Positions 43,768 through 53,482 of a stretch of 64,000 nucleotides of DNA are shown in pieces. The stretch comes from FEN-1219 sp963713355 (GTDB lineage: Bacteria > Pseudomonadota > Gammaproteobacteria > Steroidobacterales > Rariloculaceae). The stretch lies in assembly GCA_963713355.1 (NCBI GenBank), contig CAVQLK010000006.1:744001-808000 (forward strand), given 5' to 3'. A program made the translations under genes and the position numbers. The notes under the pieces are model-generated. The model searched no databases, was not told the origin of the DNA, and saw nothing but the letters and a program-made list of their open reading frames with translations. Each line of letters begins with the position of its first letter. Position 1 is the stretch's first letter.

Positions 43768-44327
43768 GCCGTTCCCTTGGCAACAGCTTCCGGGGTTGCC
43801 TTACCGTGATCATCGATGCCTGTGTCCGCGAGCGCCTGGCGCAAGAGTTGCTTGGCGCGGCAGAGCAGCACACCGACGTGGTTGCGTGTGATGCCGAGTG
43901 TCGTGGCGATATCGTCGTAGTCGGCGTCCGAGTAATAGGCGAGCGCGAGCGGGACGCGGTAGCGCTCGGGCAGCTTCGCGACGGCCGCGTTGACGGCGGC
44001 GGCGCGTTCTCGAGTCAGTGCCGCGCCGAGCCCGTCGACGCTCGGTGAGTCGGCTGCCGCCGCTTCCTCGGCTTCGGTGCCGAACAGTGCGACTTCCTTG
44101 CCGCGGCGGCGCAGCAAATCGAGGCAGTAGTTTCGTGCAATGCTCATGACCCAACCCGCGAACGGCTGCGCCGCGTCGTAGCTCGCAAACGCGCGATAGG
44201 CCCGCGCGAATGCCTCCTGAGCAGCATCTTCGGCGCGGTCGGCCGTGCCGAGGAGTTGCCGACACAGCCCTCGTACTTGCCGGTAGTGCGCCACATAGAG
44301 CTCGGCAAAGCCGGCCTCCTTAGTCAT
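43764..44327 (-). CDS. ECF-type RNA polymerase sigma factor (module 3)
   Basis: A 187-residue sigma factor with region 2 (LCRQLLGTADRAEDAAQEAF, PFAGWVMSIARNYCLDLLRR) and region 4 (LPERYRVPLALAYYSDADYD, ITRNHVGVLLCRAKQLLRQA). RpoE-like layout. ATG 44327 is preferred to the GTG one codon earlier. It is coupled to the solenoid-bearing anti-sigma gene, the classical partner arrangement. Confidence 0.92.
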   Translation of the reverse strand: MTKEAGFAELYVAHYRQVRGLCRQLLGTADRAEDAAQEAFARAYRAFASYDAAQPFAGWVMSIARNYCLDLLRRRGKEVALFGTEAEEAAAADSPSVDGLGAALTRERAAAVNAAVAKLPERYRVPLALAYYSDADYDDIATTLGITRNHVGVLLCRAKQLLRQALADTGIDDHGKATPEAVAKGTA

Positions 44328-44394
44328 CACGAGTCCTGAATGGGCTGCTCACGGGGTAATACGGCCGGGCCTTGAGATTCATTACAGTAACCGC

Positions 44395-44817
44395 ATGCCG
44401 GAGTCTCGAGAGTTAGCCGCGGCGCGGCTTTGCATGGCGGAAGCCGAGGCCGACTGGACCTCGGCCGAGAGCTTGGCGCGTTTGTCCGACGGATTGGGGC
44501 GTCTTGCCGACATCATCGAGGGCACCGAGCCCGAGGCTCCGACGGCGAGCAATCTTGCCGCGAGCTATGCCGGCCGCTTCTACGCGCGAGTAAGGGAGAA
44601 GCTCGCACGGGATGCCCAAGTGCCGGAGCCCGAGCTCGAGCATTGCTTCAAAGTCCTGCTCGCGTTCGATCTAGTCGAGAGCTCGCTGCCGCCGGCAGCC
44701 AGCGACGTCAAGATCGCCGTCGTCAGAGCGCTGATCGACCGCTACTACGAGGGCCACTCGGCCAAGCAAAAGCGCGCGGCGATCGAACAGCTCCTGGCGC
44801 TCAAACCGGAGCGTTGA
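44395..44817 (+). CDS. Small helical hypothetical protein
   Basis: A 140-residue soluble protein that appears all-helical: ESRELAAARLCMAEAEADWT, ARLSDGLGRLADIIEGTEPE, RVREKLARDAQVPEPELEHC and KRAAIEQLLALKPER. No signal peptide, membrane segment or known motif. Good codon use throughout and an ATG start support a real gene. It ends four bases before the convergent hydrolase gene. Confidence 0.6.
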   Translation: MPESRELAAARLCMAEAEADWTSAESLARLSDGLGRLADIIEGTEPEAPTASNLAASYAGRFYARVREKLARDAQVPEPELEHCFKVLLAFDLVESSLPPAASDVKIAVVRALIDRYYEGHSAKQKRAAIEQLLALKPER

Positions 44818-44821
44818 GGCG

Positions 44822-46207
44822 CTAGAGCTCCGTCTTTGCGACGTCGGCCAAGATCGTCTCGCGATAGACGGGGAGCGACCAGCCTTCGCGCTCGAGCTCG
44901 CGGAGGCGCGCCTCGAACTTGTTCAGGTATTCGCGCTTGCTGCCGTAGAGGTCGCGCAACTTCGCTTGCGAGAACGGTTCCTGGTACGCGCTCAAGCGGC
45001 ACATGGTCTGCGCACCTTGCAGCCCGTTGACGCGGACGTACTCGCTCGGATTCGCGATGACGGGATCGGCGGCTGTGTTCACGGGCGCGTACTTGGCGGT
45101 CGGCACGTCGACATACGGGCTACGGATGCCGCCAACCGGGTTGCCGTGCGCATCGAGCACCATCGTCGAGCCGTCGTTGCTCTCGTCGCGGTCGAGCAAG
45201 ATGCGCGGCGCGCGCGGCGGCACGATGCCTTCGTCGACCCAACGCAGCAAGTGATGCAGCGTCACGGAGAAGTAAGCCTGCGTCAGGAACGTGGACAGCG
45301 GCTTCACGCATGGATTCGGCAGCAAGCGCACGTTGTCGCGCGAGTCGACGTGGCCGATCGCCGCGAACTCGTACAAGCGGTACTGCTTGCCCGGCTCGTC
45401 GCCGTCTTGGCGGCGCGTCACGTTGGTTTCGACCTCGTGCATCGTCGGCATGTGCATTAGCGGCACGTCGATCTCGCGGATCGTCGATCCGTTCGAGGTC
45501 GGCATGAAGCCGTCGAAGATGCGGCTCATCTCGGGGGTGCGGAACACCATGTGCGCCGGCAGATAGTTGATCAGCGTGCCGGCGCTCATCGACGTTCCGC
45601 CCATGACCAACTTGCGCACGGGGCCTGCGAGCGGCGTCTTCGAGCTGCGCAGCAGCGCGCCGACCTGAGCGATGATCTCGTTCTGCTGCCCGTTCTCGAC
45701 CTTGAGGCTTCCGTAGCGCGCCGCGTTGAAGGCGACGAACTGCTGCGGCGACGTCGTGACGATCTCGACGGCGGCATGACCCGCATCCATCAAGTACCCC
45801 GACGTGAACTCGAACATGTGCGCGGCGCCGCTGACGTGCATCGATTCCGCGAGCACCAAGCCGCTGAAGTCGTCGTCGTCGGCAGGTTGGCGAACGACGA
45901 CGCGCGTCGTGTACGGCTTACCCGCAGCCGTTCCCGAGGCGAAGTACTCGGTCGTCTCGTAACGGAAGTGCGCGAGGTCGAGGCCGCGCGCCAAGGACGG
46001 CGCAGAGTCGAACGCAGCGCCCGGGCCAGTGACGGGCGCCGACAACGACGGCAGTGCCACGGCTGTCGGCACACGCGGAATGCCTTCGATCTCGGGCTCG
46101 GGACGCGGGCTGCCGAAGCCGCCGGGCGGTTGGGCGACGGCGCTCGCGGCGGCGAGCAAGGCGGTTAGCGTGGCGGCGGCAGCGCGCGCGAGCGGGCGTA
46201 ACGACAT
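44822..46207 (-). CDS. Secreted alpha/beta-hydrolase-domain protein (PF20091-like)
   Basis: A 461-residue exported protein: signal peptide ending AAASAVAQ, an N-terminal beta-domain, then the hydrolase core with the nucleophile loop LVMGGTSMSAGTL (Gly-x-Ser-x-Ser), a His-bearing segment near FAAIGHVDSRDN, and a C-terminal helical part. The layout matches the Abhydrolase_10 (PF20091) family, of unknown substrate, probably an esterase. GGGGGGAA lies before ATG 46207. Minus strand, between the helical protein and the SmpA-like gene. Confidence 0.75.
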   Translation of the reverse strand: MSLRPLARAAAATLTALLAAASAVAQPPGGFGSPRPEPEIEGIPRVPTAVALPSLSAPVTGPGAAFDSAPSLARGLDLAHFRYETTEYFASGTAAGKPYTTRVVVRQPADDDDFSGLVLAESMHVSGAAHMFEFTSGYLMDAGHAAVEIVTTSPQQFVAFNAARYGSLKVENGQQNEIIAQVGALLRSSKTPLAGPVRKLVMGGTSMSAGTLINYLPAHMVFRTPEMSRIFDGFMPTSNGSTIREIDVPLMHMPTMHEVETNVTRRQDGDEPGKQYRLYEFAAIGHVDSRDNVRLLPNPCVKPLSTFLTQAYFSVTLHHLLRWVDEGIVPPRAPRILLDRDESNDGSTMVLDAHGNPVGGIRSPYVDVPTAKYAPVNTAADPVIANPSEYVRVNGLQGAQTMCRLSAYQEPFSQAKLRDLYGSKREYLNKFEARLRELEREGWSLPVYRETILADVAKTEL

Positions 46208-46302
46208 GGCATTCCCCCCAAAAGAGGGGAACACCTTAATTCACGCTCGAGAAAACGAGAAGCGTCGGCAGAGCGCCGAGGCGGTACGAAGAGTCTCGGC
46301 CG

Positions 46303-46599
46303 TTACTGGCGCCGGGCGACGGCGTGAATGACGCGCTCGTGCTCGAAGTAGACCGAGAAAGAAGGGTAGTCCCAACGCGTGATCGGCGGCTGCTCCACCG
46401 CGGATCCGCCAACAGGGCCGCGGCGCTCCGCGGGCGCACCGTAGGCCGACTGGACGGCCTCCATCGACATGCCGGGCCTCGGCCGCGTCTCGAGCGACTG
46501 CCGGTCCACGTCGATGCCGTCGAGGAGCAGCGTATCGGCATGCGCGGCCGAGGCCGCGAGCAAGAGCAGCGCCAACGTCGTGGGAATGGTTTTGGCCAT
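46303..46599 (-). CDS. Small periplasmic protein, BamE/SmpA-like
   Basis: A 98-residue exported protein with a signal peptide (IPTTLALLLLAASAAHA) and a short domain RPRPGMSMEAVQSAYGAPAE, then PPITRWDYPSFSVYFEHERV with a final VIHAV. The motif G-M-x-x-x-x-V-x-x-x-Y/F-G-x-P followed by ITRWDY is that of SmpA/OmlA-type small-domain proteins found beside envelope genes. GGAGG lies eight bases before the ATG. Divergent from the Lol operon. Confidence 0.72.
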   Translation of the reverse strand: MAKTIPTTLALLLLAASAAHADTLLLDGIDVDRQSLETRPRPGMSMEAVQSAYGAPAERRGPVGGSAVEQPPITRWDYPSFSVYFEHERVIHAVARRQ

Positions 46600-46769
46600 G
46601 ACCCGATCCTCCCTGGAATGCTCGGGAATATAGCACCGCGAAATACCGCCTCAAATTCGCACTCCTCCTTTTGTGGCGGCGGTCACACTTCGCTCGCGGC
46701 TCGCCCCCGGGCCGCGCCGTCGCTCACCTCGCACATGCTCGCGCGGGCGTTATGGTTTAATCGCGGCTC

Positions 46770-48008
46770 ATGTTTCGGCCGCTCGAATGGTTCATCGGTT
46801 TGCGCTACTTGCGGTCGCGGCGCTGGCGCGCGCTCGTGTCCTTCCGGACCGCAGCCTCGCTGCTCGGCCTCGCGCTGGGCGTAACGGCGCTGATCGTGAT
46901 CCTCTCGGTGTTGAACGGCCTCGAGGGCGAGACGCGGACGCGTCTACTGGCGCTCAGCGCGCACGCGACCGTTTCGGCGCCCGAAGGCGTGGCCGATTGG
47001 CGGGAGCTCGAGCGCCGCTTCACGCTCACGCCGGGCCTTGCGGCCGTGACCCCGTACGTGCGCCTCGAAGGAATGCTCGCGGCCGGCACAAATCTGCGGC
47101 CCGCCGTCGTGCGCGGCATCTTGCCGGCCGAGGAGGGTGCGGCTTCTGACCTCGGGCGCATCATCACGCGCGGCGCGCTCGAGAACCTCACGCCCGGCGC
47201 CCGCCGCATCCTGCTCGGCAGCGTGCTTGCGTCGAGCTTGGGGTTACGCACCGGCGACACGGTCGGGCTGGTCGTGCCGCGCGTCGTCGGCGGCCGAGTC
47301 ATGCCGCGCACCGCTGCGTTCACGGTCGCCGGCGTCATCGAGGCCGGCGTGCCCGACCACGACACGTCGCTCGCGCTCGTCCATCTCGCGGACGCCAGCG
47401 ATCTCAAGGGCCTCGACGGCGCAGCCGACGGCGTCGCGCTGAAGTTCGACGATCCGTTTCGCGTGCGCGAGTTCGCCGCCGCGCAGCGCAGTGCCCTCGA
47501 CGCGGCTTGGCGTTACTCGGACTGGACCGAGGAGTACCGCAATCTGTTCACGGCGATGCGCATCGAGAAGCTGATCATGTCGATCGTCTTGCTGATGATC
47601 GTCGGTGTGGCGGCTTTCAACATCGTGGCTTCGCTGATGATGGTCGTCATCGACAAGCAGAAGGACATCGCGATCCTTCGGACCTATGGGCTCGAAGCTC
47701 ACCGCGTCGCGCGGATTTTCGTCGTGCAGGGTGCCGCGATCGGGCTCGTCGGTGCGCTGCTCGGCGTGGGGCTCGGCCTCTCGCTCGCCTACAACATCGA
47801 CGTCGTCGTGCCGTGGCTCGAGCAGACGCTCGGCTTTCAGATCATGCCCGGCGACGTTTACTACGTGACGGCGTTGCCGTCGGAGGTTGAGCTGTTCGAC
47901 GTCGTCGCGGTGCCCGTCGCCGCGTTCGTGCTCTCTGTCCTGGCCACGCTGTATCCCGCGCGCCGGGCGGCCGCGATCGCGCCGGCCAGCGCGCTGCGCT
48001 ACGACTAG
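46770..48008 (+). CDS. lolC: Lipoprotein-releasing ABC transporter permease (LolC/E type, first copy)
   Basis: A 412-residue permease: an N-terminal membrane helix (SFRTAASLLGLALGVTALIV), a large periplasmic domain (about 45-260), three C-terminal membrane helices (SIVLLMIVGVAAFNIVASLM, AIGLVGALLGVGLGLSLAYN, VAVPVAAFVLSVLATLYPAR) and the ending PARRAAAIAPASALRYD typical of LolC/LolE. With LolD it extracts outer-membrane-bound lipoproteins from the inner membrane and gives them to LolA. Two separate permeases point to the LolCDE form. Which copy equals E. coli LolC is not certain. First gene of a block running to 57570. Confidence 0.88.
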   Translation: MFRPLEWFIGLRYLRSRRWRALVSFRTAASLLGLALGVTALIVILSVLNGLEGETRTRLLALSAHATVSAPEGVADWRELERRFTLTPGLAAVTPYVRLEGMLAAGTNLRPAVVRGILPAEEGAASDLGRIITRGALENLTPGARRILLGSVLASSLGLRTGDTVGLVVPRVVGGRVMPRTAAFTVAGVIEAGVPDHDTSLALVHLADASDLKGLDGAADGVALKFDDPFRVREFAAAQRSALDAAWRYSDWTEEYRNLFTAMRIEKLIMSIVLLMIVGVAAFNIVASLMMVVIDKQKDIAILRTYGLEAHRVARIFVVQGAAIGLVGALLGVGLGLSLAYNIDVVVPWLEQTLGFQIMPGDVYYVTALPSEVELFDVVAVPVAAFVLSVLATLYPARRAAAIAPASALRYD

Positions 48009-48014
48009 CCGCGC

Positions 48015-49275
48015 ATGCGCCAACCGTACGAGCTGTCGATTGCCGTCCGTTATCTGCGAACTCGCAGCACGCACAGCTTTATCTCGTTCATCTCGGCAGT
48101 TTCGATGATCGGCATCGCGCTCGCGGTCGCGGTATTGATCGTCGTGTTGTCGATCATGAACGGCTTCGAGAGCGAGCTGCAGAGGCGGATCTTGGGCATG
48201 GTGTCCGACGCATCGATCACGGGTCATCCCGAGGGGACTCCTCTCGCCAACTGGCGCGAGGCACGCGAGCGCGTGCTGCGCCGCAGCGACATCGAGGCCG
48301 CCGCGCCGTACGTCGAAGGCCAAGCGATGGCCGTGGTGGGGGCCACGGTCGCGGGCGTGACGGTCCGCGGCATTTACCCGGAGCTCGAGCCGGGCGTCTC
48401 GACGCTCGGGTCCGTCATGACCGAGGGCAACTTGGAAGAGCTCGCGGCCGGCAGCTTCAGCCTCGTGATCGGCGCCCAGCTCGCGATGGCGCTCGACGTC
48501 GGAGTCGGCGACGAGCTCACGCTTTTTCTCGCCGACGCGCGTGTCACGCCGGCCGGCCTCTTGCCACGCAACAGGGCTTTCACGGTCAGCGGCATATTCG
48601 ACGCGGGCATGTACGAATACGATCGCGGGCTCGCGTTCACGAGCTTCGACGATGCGGCGCTCTTGTTTCGCACGCGCGGCGACGCAACGGGGCTACGGCT
48701 CGCCATTCCCGATCTCTACAACGCGCTCGAGACGGCGAAGGCGGCGGCAGTGCAACTCGTCGATGAAGGCGTCGGGCCGAACTACTACATCGACGACTGG
48801 ACGAGCGGGCATTACACGTTCTTCCGCTCGATCCAGCTGCAAAAGACGATGATGTTCGTGATCCTGTCGCTCGTGATCGCGGTCGCCGCCTTCAACATCG
48901 TCTCGACGTTGATGATGGTCGTGCGCGACAAGCGCGGCGACATCGCGATCCTGCGCAGCATCGGCACGACACAGGGCAGCGTCATGACGTTGTTCGCGAG
49001 CCAGGGCACGCTGATCGGCATCATCGGCACGGTGCTCGGCGTTGCGCTCGCTCTGCTCTTCTCGTGGCAGCTCGCGAATATTGTCAATGCGCTGCAATGG
49101 CTGTTCGGCGTCGATCTGCTGTCGGCCGAGGTGTACTACTTGGACAATCTCCCGACTCAGGTGCGGCCGCTCGAGGTCGCGCAAATCGGCGGCATGGCGC
49201 TCGTGCTCGCCGTCGCGGCCACCTTCTATCCGGCATTGAGCGCCGCACGAGCGCCGCCGGCCGAGGCGCTGCGGT

Positions 49276-49283
<8 letters not shown>
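48015..49283 (+). CDS. lolE: Lipoprotein-releasing ABC transporter permease (LolC/E type, second copy)
   Basis: A 422-residue paralogue of the preceding permease: ELSIAVRYLRTRSTHSFISF, a periplasmic domain, the conserved FNIVSTLMMVVRDKRGDIAI, and ALSAARAPPAEALRYE at the end. Six bases separate it from the first permease; the last eight bases overlap LolD. With the first permease it forms the heterodimeric channel. Confidence 0.88.
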
Positions 49284-49962
<679 letters not shown>

Positions 49963-50078
49963 CCAGACCCTTCGCGTGCCCGTTTCGGCCCGCGCCGATC
50001 GTTTGGATCGGCGGCGCGTGGCTGCTCGGCACCGTCGGCGCGCATCAGCTGCCGCAGCTCCCGGAGCCTGGTTGGTGC

Positions 50079-52301
50079 GTGCCGCTGCTGCTTGCGGCAC
50101 CGCTGGCGCTGCGGTTGGTGTTGTTGCGTCCGTTGCTCGTGGCGGCCGCGGCCGCCGCGTGGACTTGTTGGTGCGCCGGCGAGCGATTGACGGCTCGGCT
50201 GCCGCTCACAGCGCTCGGCGTCGATTTCGAGCTCGCGGGCACCGTAGCCGGTTTTCCGAGCGCAGCGCCGGGGCAGATCACGTTCGCCTTCGAAGTCGCT
50301 GAGCCGCGGCCCCCCGGTGTGCCGCCGCGCGTGCGCTTGACGTGGTACGACGCGCCCGCCGGCCTGCGCCCCGGCGATGAGCTCGAGTTGACGGCACGCC
50401 TGCGGCCGCCGCGCGGCGCGCGCAACCCAGGCGGCTTCGACTACGAGCAGTGGCTCCTGGTCAATGGCTACGGCGCGACGGGCTACGTGCGCGCCGGTGC
50501 CGTCCGCGAGGCGGGCGGCGGCGCGATCATGACGCGGTGGCGCAAGTTTCGCGCGCTGCTCGCCGAGCGCATCGGCGCGGCGAGCGCCGATGTCGACGGC
50601 GTTGCGCTGCTAACGGCGCTCGCGCTCGGCGAACGGTTTCGGTTCTCGGAGCAGCACTGGGCCGATTTCCGCCGCACGGGCACGAGCCACCTCGTGGCCG
50701 TCTCCGGGATGCACGTCGCGCTGCTCGGCGTCGTCGTGTTCGTCGTGCTGCGGCGCGTATGCTTGAGATTCCCTGCGCCGCTCGCGAGCCTCGATCTCGA
50801 GGTCGCATCCGCAGCGAGCCTGCTCGCGACGGCGTATTACGCGGCGCTGACGGGCTTTGCGGTGCCGGCACAGCGCTCGTTGCTGATGATCGCGGTCGCA
50901 TCGATTGCAGTCGCAAGCCGCCTTCGCATCAGCGCAGCACAGATCGTCGCGGCGACGCTCGTCGCAGTGCTCGTATTCGATCCGTTCGCGCCGCTGTCGG
51001 CTTCGTTTTGGCTGTCGTTCGTCGCCGTCGCGATCCTGCTGGCGCTGGGAGCGCCAACGGCCGTGCTTCGCGGAACGTCGAGCCGTCTTCGCCGCGTCGC
51101 GCGCGCCGGGTTCGCGTTCGTGCGCTTGCAGTGGTGGATCGGGCTCGCGCTGCTGCCGTTGACGGCCTGGCACTTCGGGGAAGTCTCGCTCGTCGGCCCC
51201 GTCGTGAACCTCGTGGCGATTCCGTTCTTCAACGCCTGTCTCGTGCCGTTGGCCGTGCTTGCGACGCTCGCGCTTTCGTTCGACGGCGTCGCCGGCTTGT
51301 CGGCGCCGGCCGTCGATGCCGTCGCATCGCTCTGTGGTTTCACCGTGCGCGCGCTGCATGCCGTTGCCGAGCTGCGCGGCGCAGCGGTCGCATTGCCGCT
51401 GCCGTCGGCGCTCGCGTTGGCCGTGGCGGCGCTCGGCGTCGCGTTCGCGGTGTGCGGCGCCGGCCTGCCCGGCCGGCGCTGGGCGTGGCTCGCGCTGTTG
51501 CCGATTGCTGTGCCCGCGCTCGATTTGCCGGCGCCCGGCACCGTGCGCGCGATCGTGCTCGATGTCGGCCACGGTCTTGCCGTGATCGTCGAGACGCGCA
51601 GCTTCAGGCTGCTGTTCGACGCGGGACCGACGGCGCGCTCGGGGTTCGACAGCGGCGAGGAAATCGTCGTGCCGGCCCTCTCGGCCGGCGGCCGCCGCGG
51701 TCTCGACCGGCTCGTCGTGAGCCACGCCGACAACGACCATGCTGGCGGTGCGGCGGCTGTCGCCGCGGCGTTCCCCGGCCTCGACGTTCTGAAAGGTCCC
51801 GATGTCGTTGCGTTGCCGGGCCGCCCGTGTGCCGCAGGCGACGAATGGGAATGGGATGGCGTTCGATTCGTCATCCTGCATCCGGACGCGGACTTCGGCT
51901 CCCGCGGCAACGACAGCTCGTGCGTGCTCAAGGTCGAGACGGGCACGCGCGCGCTGCTCATCACGGGCGACATCGAGCGGCGCGGCGAGAGCGCGGTGCT
52001 CGCGCAGGCTGAGGCGCAAGGGCTCGCCGCCGACGTCATCGTCGTACCGCATCATGGCAGCGCGACGTCCTCGTCGCCGGCGTTCGTCGCGGCCGTCGGT
52101 GCGCAGCACGCGATCGTTTCAGCCGGTTACGCAAACCGCTGGGGATTCCCGCGGCCCGAGGTCCGCGAGCGCTGGCGCGAGAGCGGCGCGGACGTCGTCG
52201 TCACGGGCGACGAGGGCGCAGTGAGCGTCGAGCTTCGGCCCGAAGGCGTGACCGTATCGGCCGAACGTGATGGCCGTCACCGTTATTGGCACGCGCCGTG
52301 A
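50079..52301 (+). CDS. comEC: ComEC/Rec2-type DNA-uptake channel protein
   Basis: As translated, 740 residues from a GTG at 50079. It has an N-terminal OB-like domain (GTVAGFPSAAPGQITFAFEV), the Competence domain with about ten membrane helices (about 160-430; GTSHLVAVSGMHVALLGVVV), and a C-terminal metallo-beta-lactamase-like domain with LVVSHADNDHAGGAAAV and VIVVPHHGSATSSSPAF. It brings single-stranded DNA across the inner membrane in transformation. The true gene probably starts at GTG 49976: one extra C at 49979-49981 would have to go for PFRPAPIVWIGGAWLLGTVG to join in frame. Sits between lolD and exbB. Confidence 0.85.
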   Translation: MPLLLAAPLALRLVLLRPLLVAAAAAAWTCWCAGERLTARLPLTALGVDFELAGTVAGFPSAAPGQITFAFEVAEPRPPGVPPRVRLTWYDAPAGLRPGDELELTARLRPPRGARNPGGFDYEQWLLVNGYGATGYVRAGAVREAGGGAIMTRWRKFRALLAERIGAASADVDGVALLTALALGERFRFSEQHWADFRRTGTSHLVAVSGMHVALLGVVVFVVLRRVCLRFPAPLASLDLEVASAASLLATAYYAALTGFAVPAQRSLLMIAVASIAVASRLRISAAQIVAATLVAVLVFDPFAPLSASFWLSFVAVAILLALGAPTAVLRGTSSRLRRVARAGFAFVRLQWWIGLALLPLTAWHFGEVSLVGPVVNLVAIPFFNACLVPLAVLATLALSFDGVAGLSAPAVDAVASLCGFTVRALHAVAELRGAAVALPLPSALALAVAALGVAFAVCGAGLPGRRWAWLALLPIAVPALDLPAPGTVRAIVLDVGHGLAVIVETRSFRLLFDAGPTARSGFDSGEEIVVPALSAGGRRGLDRLVVSHADNDHAGGAAAVAAAFPGLDVLKGPDVVALPGRPCAAGDEWEWDGVRFVILHPDADFGSRGNDSSCVLKVETGTRALLITGDIERRGESAVLAQAEAQGLAADVIVVPHHGSATSSSPAFVAAVGAQHAIVSAGYANRWGFPRPEVRERWRESGADVVVTGDEGAVSVELRPEGVTVSAERDGRHRYWHAP

Positions 52302-52371
52302 TTTTCATGGTGAATCAGGTGTCAGCGCGCTATAGTTCGCCGCAACTTTCGGTGGGAGCTTACGGCAGCTA

Positions 52372-53034
52372 ATGCTCGAGATCGTCCAGGCCGGCGGTTG
52401 GGCCATGTGGCCAATCATCGGCTGCTCGGTAGTGGCGGTCGCGATAACTCTGGAACGGCTATGGACGCTGCAAGAAAGGCGCGTGCTGCCGGCGAGTGTC
52501 GCGGATCACGTCTGGGAGCTGGTCCAGCAGAATCAGCTCGACCCCAACCAAATTCAGCAAGTGCACCAGAGCTCTCCGCTCGGTCAGGTGCTTGCGGCGG
52601 GGTTGGCCTATAGACATGCCTCGCGCGATGTCCTCAAGGAGTTCGTCGAGGACACCGGCCGGCACGCCGTGCACGATCTCGAACGCTACTTGAGCACACT
52701 CGGCACGATCGCCGCGATTTCACCGCTGCTCGGCTTGCTAGGCACGGTTTTCGGCATGATCCGGTCGTTCACGGCGATCACGACCGAAGGCGTCGCGAAT
52801 CCCGCGGTGCTCGCGGGCGGCATCTCCGAGGCTCTAGTCGCAACGGCGGCCGGTTTGATGGTCGCGGTCCCTTCGTTGATCGCGTATCGCTACCTGCGCG
52901 GGCGCGTCGATGGTCTCGTCGTGAAGATCGAGAAGCAATCGATCCACTTCATCGAGGCGTTACTGCACCAGCAGCGGGCGGGTGTATTCGGAGTGGCCGA
53001 TGAAGCTGCAAAGCCGATCAAGAGACGAGCCTGA
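52372..53034 (+). CDS. exbB: ExbB/TolQ-type proton-channel protein
   Basis: A 220-residue membrane protein of the MotA/TolQ/ExbB family: first helix GGWAMWPIIGCSVVAVAITL, then the paired helices with TLGTIAAISPLLGLLGTVFG and ISEALVATAAGLMVAVPSLI. With ExbD it uses proton flow to energise TonB-type or Tol-type envelope proteins. It precedes exbD and overlaps it by 35 bases. No tonB or tolA gene is seen nearby; a -10-like TATAGT lies at 52331-52336. Confidence 0.9.
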   Translation: MLEIVQAGGWAMWPIIGCSVVAVAITLERLWTLQERRVLPASVADHVWELVQQNQLDPNQIQQVHQSSPLGQVLAAGLAYRHASRDVLKEFVEDTGRHAVHDLERYLSTLGTIAAISPLLGLLGTVFGMIRSFTAITTEGVANPAVLAGGISEALVATAAGLMVAVPSLIAYRYLRGRVDGLVVKIEKQSIHFIEALLHQQRAGVFGVADEAAKPIKRRA

Positions 53035-53431
53035 GATCAACGTAATCTCGCTCGTCGACGTGCTGCTCGTCCTCGTGCTGTTTCTCATGGTGTCGACGAG
53101 CTTCATGCGCGAGACGGAGATCACCATGCAGCTCCCGGAGGCAGCCGCCGAGGCTGCGGCCGCCGCTCCCGACGACAAGCTCGAGATCATGATCACGCAA
53201 GCCGGCGGCTATGTCGTAAACGGCCGCGAGCTCGTCAACAGCGAGCGGCGCACGCTGCGTGCTGCCATCGAGCGGCTCTCGGGCGAGGAGCGCGACATGC
53301 CGGTTTTCATTCGCGCGGACGCCGCCGCCACGCACCAAGCCGTCGTCACGGCGATGGACGTCGCCGGCCAGCTCGGTTTCGTCAAGCTCAATATCGCCAC
53401 GGTCACGCCGTCCGAAGCGCAAGCGCAGTGA
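53000..53431 (+). CDS. exbD: ExbD/TolR-type protein
   Basis: A 143-residue protein: a single N-terminal helix with the essential Asp (INVISLVDVLLVLVLFLMVS), then the periplasmic domain (ITQAGGYVVNGRELVNSERR, DMPVFIRADAAATHQAVVTA). ATG 53000 fits the family N-terminus (RDEPEINVIS), inside the end of exbB. Partner of ExbB. Confidence 0.9.
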   Translation: MKLQSRSRDEPEINVISLVDVLLVLVLFLMVSTSFMRETEITMQLPEAAAEAAAAAPDDKLEIMITQAGGYVVNGRELVNSERRTLRAAIERLSGEERDMPVFIRADAAATHQAVVTAMDVAGQLGFVKLNIATVTPSEAQAQ

Positions 53432-53482
53432 CCTCGCTACCGTGCCGGCCCGCCGCTTGGCGCCGCGCGTAAGTTAAAGGCC

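Noticed and set aside
50610..52109. A 499-codon minus-strand frame opposite comEC
   Set aside because: The plus strand encodes clear ComEC motifs, while this frame is arginine- and glutamine-rich with no domain.
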